Assembly (NCBI GenBank): GCA_902635335.1
Contig: CACPNO010000001.1
Coordinates: 31,018-95,017, forward strand
From: an uncultured Pelagibacteraceae bacterium
GTDB lineage: Bacteria; Pseudomonadota; Alphaproteobacteria; Pelagibacterales; Pelagibacteraceae
DNA: 64,000 nt
Direction of reading: 5' to 3'
Shown here: piece by piece, positions 1-9,721 of the stretch
How the letters are laid out: each line of letters opens with the position of its first letter
How positions within the stretch are numbered: position 1 is the first letter of the stretch
The notes under the pieces: model-generated
What the model was told of the DNA's origin: nothing
Seen by the model: only the letters and a program-made list of their open reading frames with translations
The model's database searches: none
Made by a program: the position numbers and the translations under genes

Positions 1-610
1 CTACTGATGACTCATTACTTGTAAGACTTTTCATTACCTCTATATCAAATTTCCATTTTGTAGAGACTTCTTTTAAAATTTTTTTTCCACTCTTTCCTAA
101 ATACATGACTATATATTTAAAATTTTTAAAATTTTTTGTTGCTATATCAAAAATCACAGGTAAAGGTTTGAATGCTCTACAAATTATTACATCTGTAACT
201 AAATTTTTCTCATCAAATATATTTTTTTGGTAAACTTTTGCTTCCAATTTAAATTTTTCTATCATCTCCTTTAAAAAATTACTCTTATGATAGCTCTTCT
301 CATAAAAAATTAGCTTAAAACCTTGCTTTTTAGATTTCATCAAAATACCTAAAACTATACTAGGAAGCCCTGCACCTGAGCCGAGATCAGTACATACCTT
401 GATGTCATTTTTATTAATAAATTCAATGGTTTGTGCACTATCATAAATATGCCTTGTATTTATTGACTTTTCTGTAGTTGAACTTATCAAATTTATTTTC
501 TTGTTTGTGCTCAATATTGACTGAGAATATTCTTCTAACTCCTTAAGTGTTTCACGTGAAACATTTGGGATATAAATTTTATTAGTTTTTATTATTTTCG
601 AATCAATCAA
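1..610 (-). CDS. rsmG: 16S rRNA (guanine-527-N7) methyltransferase RsmG (GidB), 3' end cut by window edge
   Basis: This gene encodes the SAM-dependent enzyme that methylates G527 of 16S rRNA. About 203 codons are visible and no stop occurs before the window edge, so the C-terminus lies outside. The SAM-binding motif [14 protein letters not shown] is clear at about residues 77-90 and the early VSRET segment is typical of GidB. The start is taken as TTG at 610-608: an in-frame TAA lies just upstream (622-620) and no ATG is available. The TTG overlaps the mnmG stop codon (TTGA). A perfect parS site is embedded in the codons for NVSRET. The mnmE-mnmG-rsmG order usually continues into parA-parB, expected just left of the window. 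Confidence 0.93.
   Translation of the reverse strand, partial: MIDSKIIKTNKIYIPNVSRETLKELEEYSQSILSTNKKINLISSTTEKSINTRHIYDSAQTIEFINKNDIKVCTDLGSGAGLPSIVLGILMKSKKQGFKLIFYEKSYHKSNFLKEMIEKFKLEAKVYQKNIFDEKNLVTDVIICRAFKPLPVIFDIATKNFKNFKYIVMYLGKSGKKILKEVSTKWKFDIEVMKSLTSNESSV
548..563. promoter_or_regulatory. parS centromere site (perfect)
   Basis: The 16-bp palindrome TGTTTCACGTGAAACA matches the ParB-binding consensus at every position. It lies inside the 5' part of rsmG, a classic location for parS next to parAB and close to the replication origin. Confidence 0.93.
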
Positions 611-2478
611 GCTATATGCTTAATAGACTTTCTTTTGACATGAGACAACAAAATATATACTGCTGCTGGAGTAATTCCATCTATTCTTAGTGCTTGTCCT
701 AGTGTTTTTGGCTTTATTTCCTTAAATTTTGACTTAACTTCATTTGATAATCCAGAAAATTGATCATAATCTAGATTTTCTGGTATTTTAAGATTTTCAT
801 CCCTTTTGAATGCTAAAATATCTGCATTTTGTTTCTTTAAATAACCTTTATAATGAGCCTTTATCTCAATTTGCTCATCAATTTCACGTGAAACATATTC
901 AATTTCTGGCCAAATATCCCTAATTTTACTCATATTTACTGACTTTTGCCTTAATATTTCTATTGCATTTCTTTTAACGCCGTCTTTTGCAATGTTAATT
1001 CCAAATTTAGATGCTTTCGATGGCGAAATTAGCGAATTTTCCATCTTTTTAAGACTTTTTTCCAATTTTAAAGCTTTCTCTTTAAATATAATTTTTCTTT
1101 CATCTAATATTAAACCAATATCAATTCCTTTTTGGGTAAGTCGAATATCTGCATTATCAGATCTCAAAGATAGCCTATATTCTGCCCTTGATGTGAACAT
1201 TCTATAGGGTTCTGCAACCCCTTTTGTAACTAAATCGTCTATCATAACACCTATGTATGCCTCAGATCTATCAAGGATAAATGGTTCTTTAACTTTAATA
1301 GAGAGAGCAGCATTTATTCCAGCTATCAGTCCTTGTGCTGCTGCTTCTTCATAGCCTGTGGTTCCATTAATTTGTCCTGCAAGGTAAAGATTTTTTATTT
1401 TTTTTGTCTCTAAAGTTAGAAATAGCTCGCGAGGATCAACAAAATCATACTCTATTGCATATCCAGGCCTTAAAATCTTAACATTTTCTAAACCATTGAT
1501 ATTATTACATATTTCTTGCTGTATATTAGCTGGAAGAGAAGTTGAAATTCCATTAGGGTAAATAGTTTTATCATTCAAACCCTCTGGCTCCAAAAATATT
1601 TGATGCTTTTGCTTATCAGCAAACTTTACAATTTTATCCTCTATTGAGGGACAATATCTTGGACCAACTCCTTGGATGCTGCCAGAATACATAGCACTAC
1701 TTTTTATATTTTTAGAAATAATCTTATGCACTGCTTGATTGGTATAAGTCATCCTACATGAAATTTGTCTGTTGATATTTTTTTTTGTGAGGAAAGAAAA
1801 AAAATATGGATCTTCATCTGGATGCTGCTCTTCAAGTTTTTCGAAATTAATTGTCGTTGCATCCAATCTTGGAGGTGTACCTGTTTTTAATCTTCCAATT
1901 TTAAAATCATATTTTTCTAATTGTTCACTTAAACCTGTTGAAGGTTTTTCATTAAATCTTCCTGCAGGTGTTTTTTCTTCACCAATGTGAATTAAACCAT
2001 TTAAAAAAGTTCCAGTTGTGAGGATTACTTTAGATGATAGTACTTTTTTACCTTCTCGTGTAATAAAACCAATTATATTGTTTTTTACAAAAATAAACTC
2101 TATTACAGGATCTGAAAAAATGCTTAAATTACAGTAATTTACAAGTTTTCCTTGCATATATTTCTTATATAATGATCTATCACTTTGAGTTCTTGGCCCA
2201 CGAACTGCAGGGCCTCTGCTTCTATTCAATAATCGAAATTGTATTCCTGATTTATCTGCAACTTCGCCCATTACGCCATCTAACGCATCTATCTCTCTAA
2301 CAAGATGACCTTTACCTAATCCACCTATAGCTGGATTACATGACATCTCACCAATAGTATCAAATTTATGTGTAAATAAGGCTGTATTTACTCCTAATCT
2401 AGCAGATGCTGCTGCTGCTTCACAGCCAGCATGACCACCACCAATCACAACTACATCAAATGACAACTCATTATTCAT
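607..2478 (-). CDS. mnmG: tRNA uridine-5-carboxymethylaminomethyl modification enzyme MnmG (GidA)
   Basis: MnmG is the FAD-dependent partner of MnmE; together they install the cmnm5 group on U34 of several tRNAs in the cytoplasm. The 623-residue length is normal for the family. The FAD-binding Rossmann motif [13 protein letters not shown] is at residues 10-22, and the C-terminal helical domain with [16 protein letters not shown] is intact. The start ATG at 2478 is followed directly by the first beta strand. It lies 76 bp downstream of mnmE on the same strand and overlaps the rsmG start by four bases, so the three are probably co-transcribed. A second parS-like site lies within its 3' half. 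Confidence 0.98.
   Translation of the reverse strand: MNNELSFDVVVIGGGHAGCEAAAASARLGVNTALFTHKFDTIGEMSCNPAIGGLGKGHLVREIDALDGVMGEVADKSGIQFRLLNRSRGPAVRGPRTQSDRSLYKKYMQGKLVNYCNLSIFSDPVIEFIFVKNNIIGFITREGKKVLSSKVILTTGTFLNGLIHIGEEKTPAGRFNEKPSTGLSEQLEKYDFKIGRLKTGTPPRLDATTINFEKLEEQHPDEDPYFFSFLTKKNINRQISCRMTYTNQAVHKIISKNIKSSAMYSGSIQGVGPRYCPSIEDKIVKFADKQKHQIFLEPEGLNDKTIYPNGISTSLPANIQQEICNNINGLENVKILRPGYAIEYDFVDPRELFLTLETKKIKNLYLAGQINGTTGYEEAAAQGLIAGINAALSIKVKEPFILDRSEAYIGVMIDDLVTKGVAEPYRMFTSRAEYRLSLRSDNADIRLTQKGIDIGLILDERKIIFKEKALKLEKSLKKMENSLISPSKASKFGINIAKDGVKRNAIEILRQKSVNMSKIRDIWPEIEYVSREIDEQIEIKAHYKGYLKKQNADILAFKRDENLKIPENLDYDQFSGLSNEVKSKFKEIKPKTLGQALRIDGITPAAVYILLSHVKRKSIKHIA
880..895. promoter_or_regulatory. 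second parS-like site (14 of 16 bases)
   Basis: The sequence AATTTCACGTGAAACA keeps the CACGTG core and the full right arm of parS and differs from consensus at the first two positions. It lies inside mnmG, about 330 bp from the perfect site in rsmG, which fits the clustering of parS sites seen near origins. Confidence 0.78.
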
Positions 2479-2554
2479 ACCCTTAATTTATTATTGATCT
2501 TAAAATTTACAAGAAAACACTTAAAAATGCTCAAAAAACAAGCAAATTCAATAC

Positions 2555-3886
2555 TTATTTGCCTATACAAAAATCACTAAAAATGGAACCTAATATTTCT
2601 TCAACATCTACTTTACCAACAATCATACCTAGATGTCTTGTTGCTAACCTTAAGTCCTCTGCAGCTTTATCAAAATCTTCTTTCGAATTTTTTTCCTCGA
2701 AATTTTTTAAATTTTGAACACAAGCTTCTAAACTTTGCCTATGTCTTTCTCTAGTAATTAGAGTTTCGTTTGAACTAACAAATTTATTTTTTAGTTTATC
2801 TTTAATTCTAGTTATTAACCCATCTAAGTTTGTTTCATTTTTAATTGATAAAAAAATTGGATTAAACTTTCCAATTTGTTGATTTATATTTTTATAACCA
2901 AGATCTATTTTATTGATTACAATTATTGATTTTTCACTAACCAAATCGTTCAAAAATCCAGTGAAATCTATACTTTTTGGCTCAATTACTATTATGTTTA
3001 AATCGGCATCATCAGCACGTTTAAGAGCTAATTTAATTCCTTTTTTTTCAATCTCATTTTCAGACTCTCTTATTCCAGCGGTATCAGAAATTACAACTGG
3101 ATAACCATCCAAATTTAAATGAGCTTCGATAACGTCTCTTGTTGTTCCTGCAATTTCTGAAACGATAGCCACATCTCTGTTAGAAAGATAATTTAACAAA
3201 GAAGATTTTCCTGCATTTGCCGGTCCAATAATTGCAATCTTAAAACCTTCTCTAATTCTTTCTCCAACTTTTTCATCATTTAAAATTTTTTCAATTTCAT
3301 TTCTTATTTTTTCAGAATCTATTTTTATATTTTTTATCACATCTTCTGGAAGATCATCTTCAGGAAAATCAATTTTAGCCTCAACGTTTGATAAAATTTT
3401 TAAAAGCATTTCACGAAGAGAATTGAATTTATCAGAACTTCTACCACTCATTATTTTTAGTGCTTGTTGTCTTTGAATTTCAGTTTCTGCAGAAATTAGA
3501 TCGGATATACTCTCAGCTTTAAGAAGATTTATTTTTCCATTTTGAAAAGCAATTTTTGTAAATTCTCCAGGCTCTGCAATACGGCAATTATGTATTTTCG
3601 ATAATTGATGTAAAATTGATCGAATTACAGCAATACTACCATGGACGTGTAATTCAGCCATATCTTCACCTGTGTAGCTCTCAGGGCCTGGAAACCATAA
3701 TAATAGTCCCTCATCAATTAGTTCAGAAGTATTGATATTATTGAATTTTTTGAGTGTTGCTAATCTTGGTGGAGGAAGTTCATCTTTTATGAGACTTCGA
3801 ATAATTTCTTTAGTGCCAATTCCAGATATTCTTATTACAGCTACACCCGAGACTCCATTTCCAGATGATAGCGCATATATTGTCAT
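2555..3886 (-). CDS. mnmE: tRNA modification GTPase MnmE (TrmE)
   Basis: MnmE is the GTPase half of the MnmE-MnmG complex that modifies U34 of tRNA. The N-terminal tetrahydrofolate-binding domain starts TIYALSSGNGVSGVAVIRISG. The G domain carries the P-loop GPANAGKSS at about residues 222-230, and the protein ends with the catalytic CIGK motif. The frame is open for another 22 codons upstream, but that extension is hydrophobic and unlike the family, while ATG at 3886 gives a canonical 443-residue protein. Its start is only 47 bp from a divergent sulfotransferase gene, which now separates it from rho. mnmG follows 76 bp downstream. Confidence 0.97.
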   Translation of the reverse strand: MTIYALSSGNGVSGVAVIRISGIGTKEIIRSLIKDELPPPRLATLKKFNNINTSELIDEGLLLWFPGPESYTGEDMAELHVHGSIAVIRSILHQLSKIHNCRIAEPGEFTKIAFQNGKINLLKAESISDLISAETEIQRQQALKIMSGRSSDKFNSLREMLLKILSNVEAKIDFPEDDLPEDVIKNIKIDSEKIRNEIEKILNDEKVGERIREGFKIAIIGPANAGKSSLLNYLSNRDVAIVSEIAGTTRDVIEAHLNLDGYPVVISDTAGIRESENEIEKKGIKLALKRADDADLNIIVIEPKSIDFTGFLNDLVSEKSIIVINKIDLGYKNINQQIGKFNPIFLSIKNETNLDGLITRIKDKLKNKFVSSNETLITRERHRQSLEACVQNLKNFEEKNSKEDFDKAAEDLRLATRHLGMIVGKVDVEEILGSIFSDFCIGK

Positions 3887-3933
3887 AACAATTATTATAG
3901 TTTTATATTGTCCAAAATTATATAATTTTATTG

Positions 3934-4797
3934 ATGATAATTTGGTTAGCATCTTATCCTAAAAGTGGAAACACTTGGCTAAGATTTTTTATAGTTTCTC
4001 TTCTTTTAAAAGAAAATAACGAAGTAAGCTTAAAAAACTTAGAAAGCATTAAACAATTTCCTACAAACTATCATTACAGAGATTTTAGTATTTCTAAACC
4101 TGATCTTGGAAATCTTAATAAAATTTCTAAATATTGGGTGAGCGCTCAAAAAAAAATTAATTCTGATAATAAAATTAGATTTTTCAAAACACACAATGCT
4201 CTTTGTAAGTTGGACAATAATATTTTTACTAATGAAGAGAATACTCTAGGTACAATTCATATTGTGAGAGATCCAAGAAATGTTATTTCATCAGTAAATA
4301 ATCATTTTCATCATGAGAGCCTTGAGGAGTCTAAAAAATTTATTCTTGATGAGAGAAAAGGAATATTCAATAAATCTAAAATTGAGCACAATAATATTTT
4401 TACGCTTCCCCAGGTTATAGGCTCATGGAAAACACATTATAATTCATGGAAACTAATAAGAAAAAATTATATTCTAGTTAAATATGAGGATTTAATAGAA
4501 AAACCAGAATTGGAATTTAAAAGAATTGCTCGTTATTTAGAACCTTTAATAAAATTAAAATTTACTGATGAGAATATTTCAAAAGCAATAGAATTAAGCA
4601 GTTTTGATAGACTTAAAAAAATTGAGGAAAAAGAGGGATTTGTTGAGAGTGTTAGAAATTTAAAAACTGGAAAAAAGGAAACTTTTTTTAATCTTGGACC
4701 AAAAAATGATTGGAAAAAAATTTTAGATAAAAATATTATAAAGGAAGTTAATAAAAAATTCGAACTAGAGATGAAGGAATTAGGTTATCTTAAATAA
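3934..4797 (+). CDS. sulfotransferase domain protein, tandem copy 1
   Basis: This is a PAPS-dependent sulfotransferase of the Sulfotransfer_1 type, about 287 residues. The 5'-phosphosulfate loop YPKSGNTWLRFF lies near the N-terminus, the 3'-phosphate motif RDPRNVISS near residue 112, and the C-terminal GPKNDWKKIL segment completes the fold. The frame opens with a TTG at 3931, but ATG at 3934 is the better start. The acceptor is unknown; polysaccharide or another surface molecule is a guess. A close paralogue follows 65 bp downstream on the same strand. Both run against the surrounding minus-strand origin-proximal genes, suggesting insertion between mnmE and rho. Confidence 0.9.
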   Translation: MIIWLASYPKSGNTWLRFFIVSLLLKENNEVSLKNLESIKQFPTNYHYRDFSISKPDLGNLNKISKYWVSAQKKINSDNKIRFFKTHNALCKLDNNIFTNEENTLGTIHIVRDPRNVISSVNNHFHHESLEESKKFILDERKGIFNKSKIEHNNIFTLPQVIGSWKTHYNSWKLIRKNYILVKYEDLIEKPELEFKRIARYLEPLIKLKFTDENISKAIELSSFDRLKKIEEKEGFVESVRNLKTGKKETFFNLGPKNDWKKILDKNIIKEVNKKFELEMKELGYLK

Positions 4798-4862
4798 ATT
4801 AAATATCTAATCTGTTTGAATATAGTAAAAAATTATTTAAATAAGTTAGTGGAGCTCCTTTT

Positions 4863-5729
4863 ATGATCATTTGGTTATCTTCTTACCCCAAAAGTGGAAA
4901 CACTTGGCTGAGATTTTTTATCATTTCTTTATTGATGGGTAAGAAAACTAAGTTAAATTTAAATCATCTTAAGGCTATAAATACATACCCCCATGTAGAT
5001 CAATTCAAAGATTTAATATCTAATTTTTTAGACCTTGGTGAAGTTGCAAAAAATTGGATCACTTCGCAAGAGAAAGTTAATTCAGATAAAGCATTGAGGT
5101 TTTTTAAAACACATAATATGCTTGGAAACTTAAATGGGTATCCTTTTACAAATAGTCAAAATACACTTGGCACTATCCACATAGTTAGAGATCCAAGGAA
5201 TGTTGTTACATCTGTTAAAAATCATTACAATTTTTCAACTTTTGATAATGCACTAAAATTTATTTCTAATGAAAAACAAATTTTGACTTTGTCTGATGAA
5301 GAAAAAAAAAAATACAGGGAAAAAGAGATTAGGTATCCACTTCCTCAAATAATTGGATCCTGGGGATCACACTATAAATCATGGAAAAGAATGAAAACAA
5401 ATTATCTTTTAGTAAAATATGAAGATCTTGTTGATAAACCAAACGAAGAATTTGCTAGGATTGCAATCTTTATTGAAAGTTTAATTAAAGTAAATTTTAG
5501 TAATGACCAAATCAGCACTGCAATCGAATTAAGCTCATTTAATAAGTTAGAAAATATGGAGAAAAGGTATGGGTTTATTGAAAGTTCATTAAATAAAAAA
5601 GGTGAAAAAAATAAATTTTTTTATCTTGGACCAAAAAATAATTGGAAAAAAATTTTAGATAAAAATATTATAAAAGAAATTGATAAAAAATTTAAATTAG
5701 AGATGAGAGAATTAGGTTATTTAAAATAA
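4863..5729 (+). CDS. sulfotransferase domain protein, tandem copy 2
   Basis: This is a 288-residue paralogue of the preceding gene, sharing the PAPS loop YPKSGNTWLRFF, the motif RDPRNVVTS and a nearly identical C-terminal block from GPKNNWKKILDKNIIKE to the end. ATG at 4863 has a GGAG Shine-Dalgarno sequence eight bases upstream. The gene stops immediately next to the convergent rho stop codon with no spacer. The strong similarity of the termini indicates a local duplication. The substrate cannot be read from the sequence. Confidence 0.9.
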   Translation: MIIWLSSYPKSGNTWLRFFIISLLMGKKTKLNLNHLKAINTYPHVDQFKDLISNFLDLGEVAKNWITSQEKVNSDKALRFFKTHNMLGNLNGYPFTNSQNTLGTIHIVRDPRNVVTSVKNHYNFSTFDNALKFISNEKQILTLSDEEKKKYREKEIRYPLPQIIGSWGSHYKSWKRMKTNYLLVKYEDLVDKPNEEFARIAIFIESLIKVNFSNDQISTAIELSSFNKLENMEKRYGFIESSLNKKGEKNKFFYLGPKNNWKKILDKNIIKEIDKKFKLEMRELGYLK

Positions 5730-7002
5730 CTATGAAGGTTTATTCATTGAATTAAAAAATTCTGCGTTATTTTTAGTTGTCTTTAATTTAGAATTTATGA
5801 AGTCAATTGCATCCATAGATCCCATTGGGGCAATTATTCTTCTTAAAACATTCATTTTTTGTAGGTCGTTTTTGTCAAAAATTAGCTCTTCTCTTCTTGT
5901 TCCTGATTTAGTTATATCTATTGCTGGATAAATCCTCTTTTCAGAAATCTTTCTATCTAAAATAGTCTCACTGTTTCCAGTTCCTTTAAATTCCTCAAAG
6001 ATAACTTCATCCATTCTACTTCCTGTATCAATTAAAGCTGTAGCAATAATAGTTAAAGAACCTCCTTCTTCAATGTTTCTTGCTGCGCCAAAAAATCTTT
6101 TGGGTCTTTGAAGAGCATTAGCATCTACACCACCAGTTAAAACTTTTCCTGAACTTGGTACAACAGCATTATAAGCTCTTCCTAATCTAGTGATTGAGTC
6201 TAATAAGATTACAACATCTTTTTTATGTTCTGTTAATCTTTTTGCTTTTTCTATAACCATTTCAGCAACAGCCACATGTCTTTGAGCAGGTTCATCAAAA
6301 GTAGAACTTATAACTTCACCTTTAACTGTTCTTTGCATATCGGTTACTTCCTCAGGTCTTTCATCTATAAGTAATACCATTAAATAACATTCTGGATGAT
6401 TGGCAGTTATAGAATTTGCTATACTTTGGAGTATCATGGTTTTTTCCAGCTTTGGGAGGTGATATAATCAAAGACCTTTGGCCTTTACCAATAGGACTAA
6501 CTAAGTCAATTAGTCTTGGGGTTAAATCAGGTTTTTTTTCAATTTTATTTATTTCTACTTCCATTGCTAACTGTTTATTTGGATATAAGGGTGTAAGGTT
6601 ATCAAAAGCAATCTTATGCTTAAATTTATCGGGTTCTTCAAAGTTTATTTTGCTTACTTGAAGTAATGCAAAATATCTTTCTCCTTCTTTTGGAGATCTA
6701 ATAGGACCTTCTACTGAATCACCAGTTCTTAAACCAAATCTTCTTATTTGACTTGGGCTTACATATATATCATCTGCTCCAGGTAAATAATTTGATTCCA
6801 TTGCTCTAAGAAAGCCAAAACCATCTTGAAGGAGTTGTAAAACTCCACCACCAGTTATCTCTTCACCTTTTTCTGCAAGTTTTTTTAAAATAGCAAAATA
6901 AATTTCTTGCCGTCTTAATGTGCTAGCGTTTTCTATGCCAAGCTTTTCAGCATCAGTGATTAGCTTTTCAGAGCTTGTTTCTTTTAATTCTTGAATATTC
7001 AT
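5730..7002 (-). CDS. rho: transcription termination factor Rho, reading frame broken by +1 in Walker A
   Basis: Rho is the hexameric RNA helicase that ends transcription. The N-terminal part (7002 down to about 6445) encodes the Rho N domain and cold-shock-like RNA-binding domain up to SPPKAGK. The rest (6437 to 5730) continues with [23 protein letters not shown] and the C-terminal ATPase core in another frame. The junction is a run of six A on the coding strand (6445-6440) where five would give the expected GKTMILQ. Correcting one base yields 423 residues, the normal Rho length. Everything else is intact, so a sequencing or assembly indel is most likely; a genuine lesion or slippage rescue are alternatives. 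Confidence 0.93.
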
Positions 7003-7061
7003 GTATGGAGGTTTTTTTTAAAGATGTTGTAAATATATATACTGATTTAAAAATTTCAACC

Positions 7062-7496
7062 CTAGATAGGCTTAAAAACTACAATAAATACAATTAAAAT
7101 AAGTAAAACCGTCGGTATTTCATTAATAATCCTAAAAAATTTTGATGATTTAGTGTTTTCTCTTGAATGTAAAAACCGCATACATCTCCCCAAATATTCA
7201 TGGTAAATCGTTAAAATTACCACAAAAAGAATTTTAACCTGAATCCATAAATAGGCAAAGCTCTCAATTCCATTTATCCAAATTAATATAATTCCAAAAA
7301 GCCAAGATAAAATCATAGCCGGCCGCATTATATAATTATAAAGCTTGCTTTCCATTGTCTCAAAAATTTTAGTAGCTTGTTCTTTTTCAAAATTTTCTAC
7401 GTGATAAACAAATATTCTTGGTAAATATAATAATCCTGCCATCCAAGAAATTACTGCTATTAGATGAAGTGATTTAAATAAAAGATATCCACTCAT
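7062..7496 (-). CDS. hemJ: protoporphyrinogen IX oxidase, HemJ type
   Basis: HemJ is the integral-membrane enzyme for the penultimate haem-synthesis step in many alphaproteobacteria. The 144-residue protein has four predicted membrane segments. It opens with LFKSLHLIAVISWMAGLLYL, carrying the conserved His and Trp of the UPF0093/HemJ family, and has the later RPAMILSWLFG segment. It lies 3 bp after hemH, so hemE-hemH-hemJ look like one haem operon. This placement next to ferrochelatase supports the assignment over a generic membrane protein. Confidence 0.93.
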   Translation of the reverse strand: MSGYLLFKSLHLIAVISWMAGLLYLPRIFVYHVENFEKEQATKIFETMESKLYNYIMRPAMILSWLFGIILIWINGIESFAYLWIQVKILFVVILTIYHEYLGRCMRFLHSRENTKSSKFFRIINEIPTVLLILIVFIVVFKPI

Positions 7497-7499
7497 TGA

Positions 7500-8492
7500 T
7501 TATAAATTCTTAGAAATAAGATGTTTGAATAAAGAAATATGATCTTCATTATCATTTAAGCAAGGTATCATTTCAAAGTTTTCACCACCTGATTTGATAA
7601 AACTATCTTTCCCTTGGATGGATATTTCTTCTAAAGTCTCAACACAATCTGATGAAAAACCAGGACATATAACTAAAATATTTTTTTTTCCCTGTTTGGG
7701 CAAGGCTTCAAAAGTTTTGTCTGTATAAGGTTGAAGCCATTCTTGAGGACCAAATCTTGACTGAAATGTTGTCATAATTTTAATGTTTGAATATTTTTCA
7801 GAAATTAGTCTAGTAGTTTTATGACAATAGCAATGATAAGGGTCACCCTTGTCAAAATATTTTTTTGGTATTCCGTGATATGAAGCTACTATTAAGTCTG
7901 GTTTCCAATTAATTTCGTTAATTTTTTTTTCAATACTATTTTTAATAGCATCTATATATAGAGGTTCAGACTCATAATGAGGAATTATTTTTAAATTTGG
8001 TTGCCATCTCATTTTCATAAGAGTTCTATAAACCTCATCACATACAGTTGCAGTTGTTGCAGCAGCATATTGAGGATAGAGAGGTAGTATAATTAAATTT
8101 TCACAACCCTTTTCATGAAGTTCATTGATTTTACTTTTAATACTTGGATTACCGTATCTCATAGCAAAATCAACAATCAACTTTTCATTACCAATTTTCT
8201 CAGATAATTTATGAGCTTGGCTTTCTGTAAAAAACCTAAGTGGTGACATGTTCTTATCTTTCATCCATATTTCTTTGTAAGCTTTAGCAGTTTTTGATGG
8301 CCTGAATGTAAGTATAAATAAGTTAAGAATTACTTGCCAAATAAGTGGATTTACTTCAATAACTCTTCTATCTGACAAAAATTCCTTTAAATATTTCCTT
8401 ATATCCAGCCAACTAGTGGAGTCAGGTGTCCCAAGATTTATAATTAAAACCCCTGTTTTGCCATAATTAACTTTTGGGTGGTCTGATTTCAT
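7500..8492 (-). CDS. hemH: ferrochelatase
   Basis: Ferrochelatase inserts Fe2+ into protoporphyrin IX to make protohaem. The 330-residue protein has the N-terminal GVLIINLGTPDS motif, the ASYHGIPKKYFDKGDPYHCYC active-site region with the catalytic His, and the C-terminal CPGFSSDCVETLEEI signature. The ATG overlaps the hemE stop by four bases (8489-8492), showing translational coupling, and hemJ follows 3 bp on. Confidence 0.98.
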   Translation of the reverse strand: MKSDHPKVNYGKTGVLIINLGTPDSTSWLDIRKYLKEFLSDRRVIEVNPLIWQVILNLFILTFRPSKTAKAYKEIWMKDKNMSPLRFFTESQAHKLSEKIGNEKLIVDFAMRYGNPSIKSKINELHEKGCENLIILPLYPQYAAATTATVCDEVYRTLMKMRWQPNLKIIPHYESEPLYIDAIKNSIEKKINEINWKPDLIVASYHGIPKKYFDKGDPYHCYCHKTTRLISEKYSNIKIMTTFQSRFGPQEWLQPYTDKTFEALPKQGKKNILVICPGFSSDCVETLEEISIQGKDSFIKSGGENFEMIPCLNDNEDHISLFKHLISKNL

Positions 8493-9490
8493 TTAAAGTT
8501 TCTTACGATTTTAATTAAATCTTCGACCATTTCAATTTTAGTTTCTGGTAAGATTCCATGTCCTAAATTAAATATGTATGGATGATCCTTAAAAATATGA
8601 AGATATTTTTCCACTTCTTTTTTTAGAGTTTTCTTATCAGTTAATAATATTTTAGGGTCAAGCCCGCCTTGGATGGGAATTTTTATTTCTTTTACTATTT
8701 TTTCTGGATCAACATCATAATCTATATTTACCGCATCTGGTTTAACTATTTCGCAAAAATTTTTGTAATCTTTAATACCTCTTGGAAAACAAATTACAGG
8801 CACGCCTAATTGTTTAACATATTCTACAATATTTAATGTGGGTATATAAATATATTCTGGAATTTTATCATTTAATAATCCTGCCCAACTATCAAAGATT
8901 TGGATTACTTTAGCACCAGCCTCAACTTGATTTTTAATATGAACTTTTAAAAATTTTTCAATAATTCCTAAAAGTCTATTTATTAGAAATTCATCTTTAA
9001 AGAATTCACCTGTTAGACCTTTTTTGGGTGATGATCTATTAATCATATATACAAGAATAGTCCACGGAGCTCCAACAAATCCTATCATATCTCTACTATC
9101 CATCAAAGGATCCTTGGAAGTTTTGGAAATTGCTTTGTAAACTTTATAAACTCTTTCTGTAAAATTAATTTCATCAACATTTTTAATATTATCTAACTCT
9201 AGCTCTCCAAGCTTTGGCCCAAAATTTTTTTCAAATTCTACTTTCTGACCAAGTCCGTATGGTAACATCAAAATGTCAGAAAATATGACTGCACCATCAA
9301 ACCCAAATCTCTCTATAGGTTGAAGAGTTATCTCAGATGCTAAATCGCTATTTAAACAAAGTTTAATAAAATCTGTATTTTTTTTTCTTATGTCTCTAAA
9401 TTCAGGTAAATATCTTCCTGCTTGTCTCATTAACCATATAGGATTGGTTTTAGTATCTTTATTTTTTATACAGTTTGTTATGAGACTCAT
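8489..9490 (-). CDS. hemE: uroporphyrinogen decarboxylase
   Basis: HemE decarboxylates uroporphyrinogen III to coproporphyrinogen III. The 333-residue protein has the N-terminal hallmark PIWLMRQAGRYLPEFR, the FSDILMLPYGLG segment with the substrate-binding Asp, GFVGAPWT, and the late LGHGILPET motif. It is the first gene of the minus-strand hemE-hemH-hemJ operon and marks the left edge of the predicted replication origin, as hemE does in Caulobacter. Confidence 0.98.
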   Translation of the reverse strand: MSLITNCIKNKDTKTNPIWLMRQAGRYLPEFRDIRKKNTDFIKLCLNSDLASEITLQPIERFGFDGAVIFSDILMLPYGLGQKVEFEKNFGPKLGELELDNIKNVDEINFTERVYKVYKAISKTSKDPLMDSRDMIGFVGAPWTILVYMINRSSPKKGLTGEFFKDEFLINRLLGIIEKFLKVHIKNQVEAGAKVIQIFDSWAGLLNDKIPEYIYIPTLNIVEYVKQLGVPVICFPRGIKDYKNFCEIVKPDAVNIDYDVDPEKIVKEIKIPIQGGLDPKILLTDKKTLKKEVEKYLHIFKDHPYIFNLGHGILPETKIEMVEDLIKIVRNFK

Positions 9491-9531
9491 ATAAATAGAT
9501 TTATATTATTTACTTTATTAGTATTATGAAT

Positions 9532-9540
9532 TGTGGATAA
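9532..9540 (-). promoter_or_regulatory. DnaA box, perfect consensus
   Basis: The minus strand reads TTATCCACA, the exact high-affinity DnaA box. It lies 42 bp upstream of the hemE start inside the predicted oriC. Confidence 0.8.
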
Positions 9541-9712
9541 CGTAAATTATTCAATTATCACAGTTTTCTAACTTTTTATTAATAATTTAGATCTCTAATA
9601 AGTAATATTTTACGGTGATTAATTAAGATTTCTCATATTTTATGCATATTATGTATAATTTTATTAACATTTTATAATTTAGCTAATTTAATGGAAAAAA
9701 AACTAACAATTA

Positions 9713-9721
9713 TTATCCAGA
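9713..9721 (+). promoter_or_regulatory. DnaA box, 8 of 9
   Basis: TTATCCAGA differs from the consensus box at one position. It lies on the ppsR side of the predicted origin. Confidence 0.5.

Noticed and set aside
2913..3104. Open frames opposite mnmE, mnmG, hslU, the symporter and other large genes
   Set aside because: They are antisense shadows of strongly conserved genes with no family features of their own.
3887..3952. 22-codon N-terminal extension of mnmE
   Set aside because: The extension is unlike the family, overlaps the divergent sulfotransferase start, and ATG at 3886 gives the canonical N-terminus.
3934..5729. Prophage or transposon carrying the sulfotransferase pair
   Set aside because: No integrase, transposase or terminal repeats were seen around the pair; duplication within the chromosome or transfer without a visible element is the simpler reading.
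9556..9564. TTATCACAG as an extra DnaA box
   Set aside because: It lacks one base of the TTATNCACA spacing and matches too poorly.
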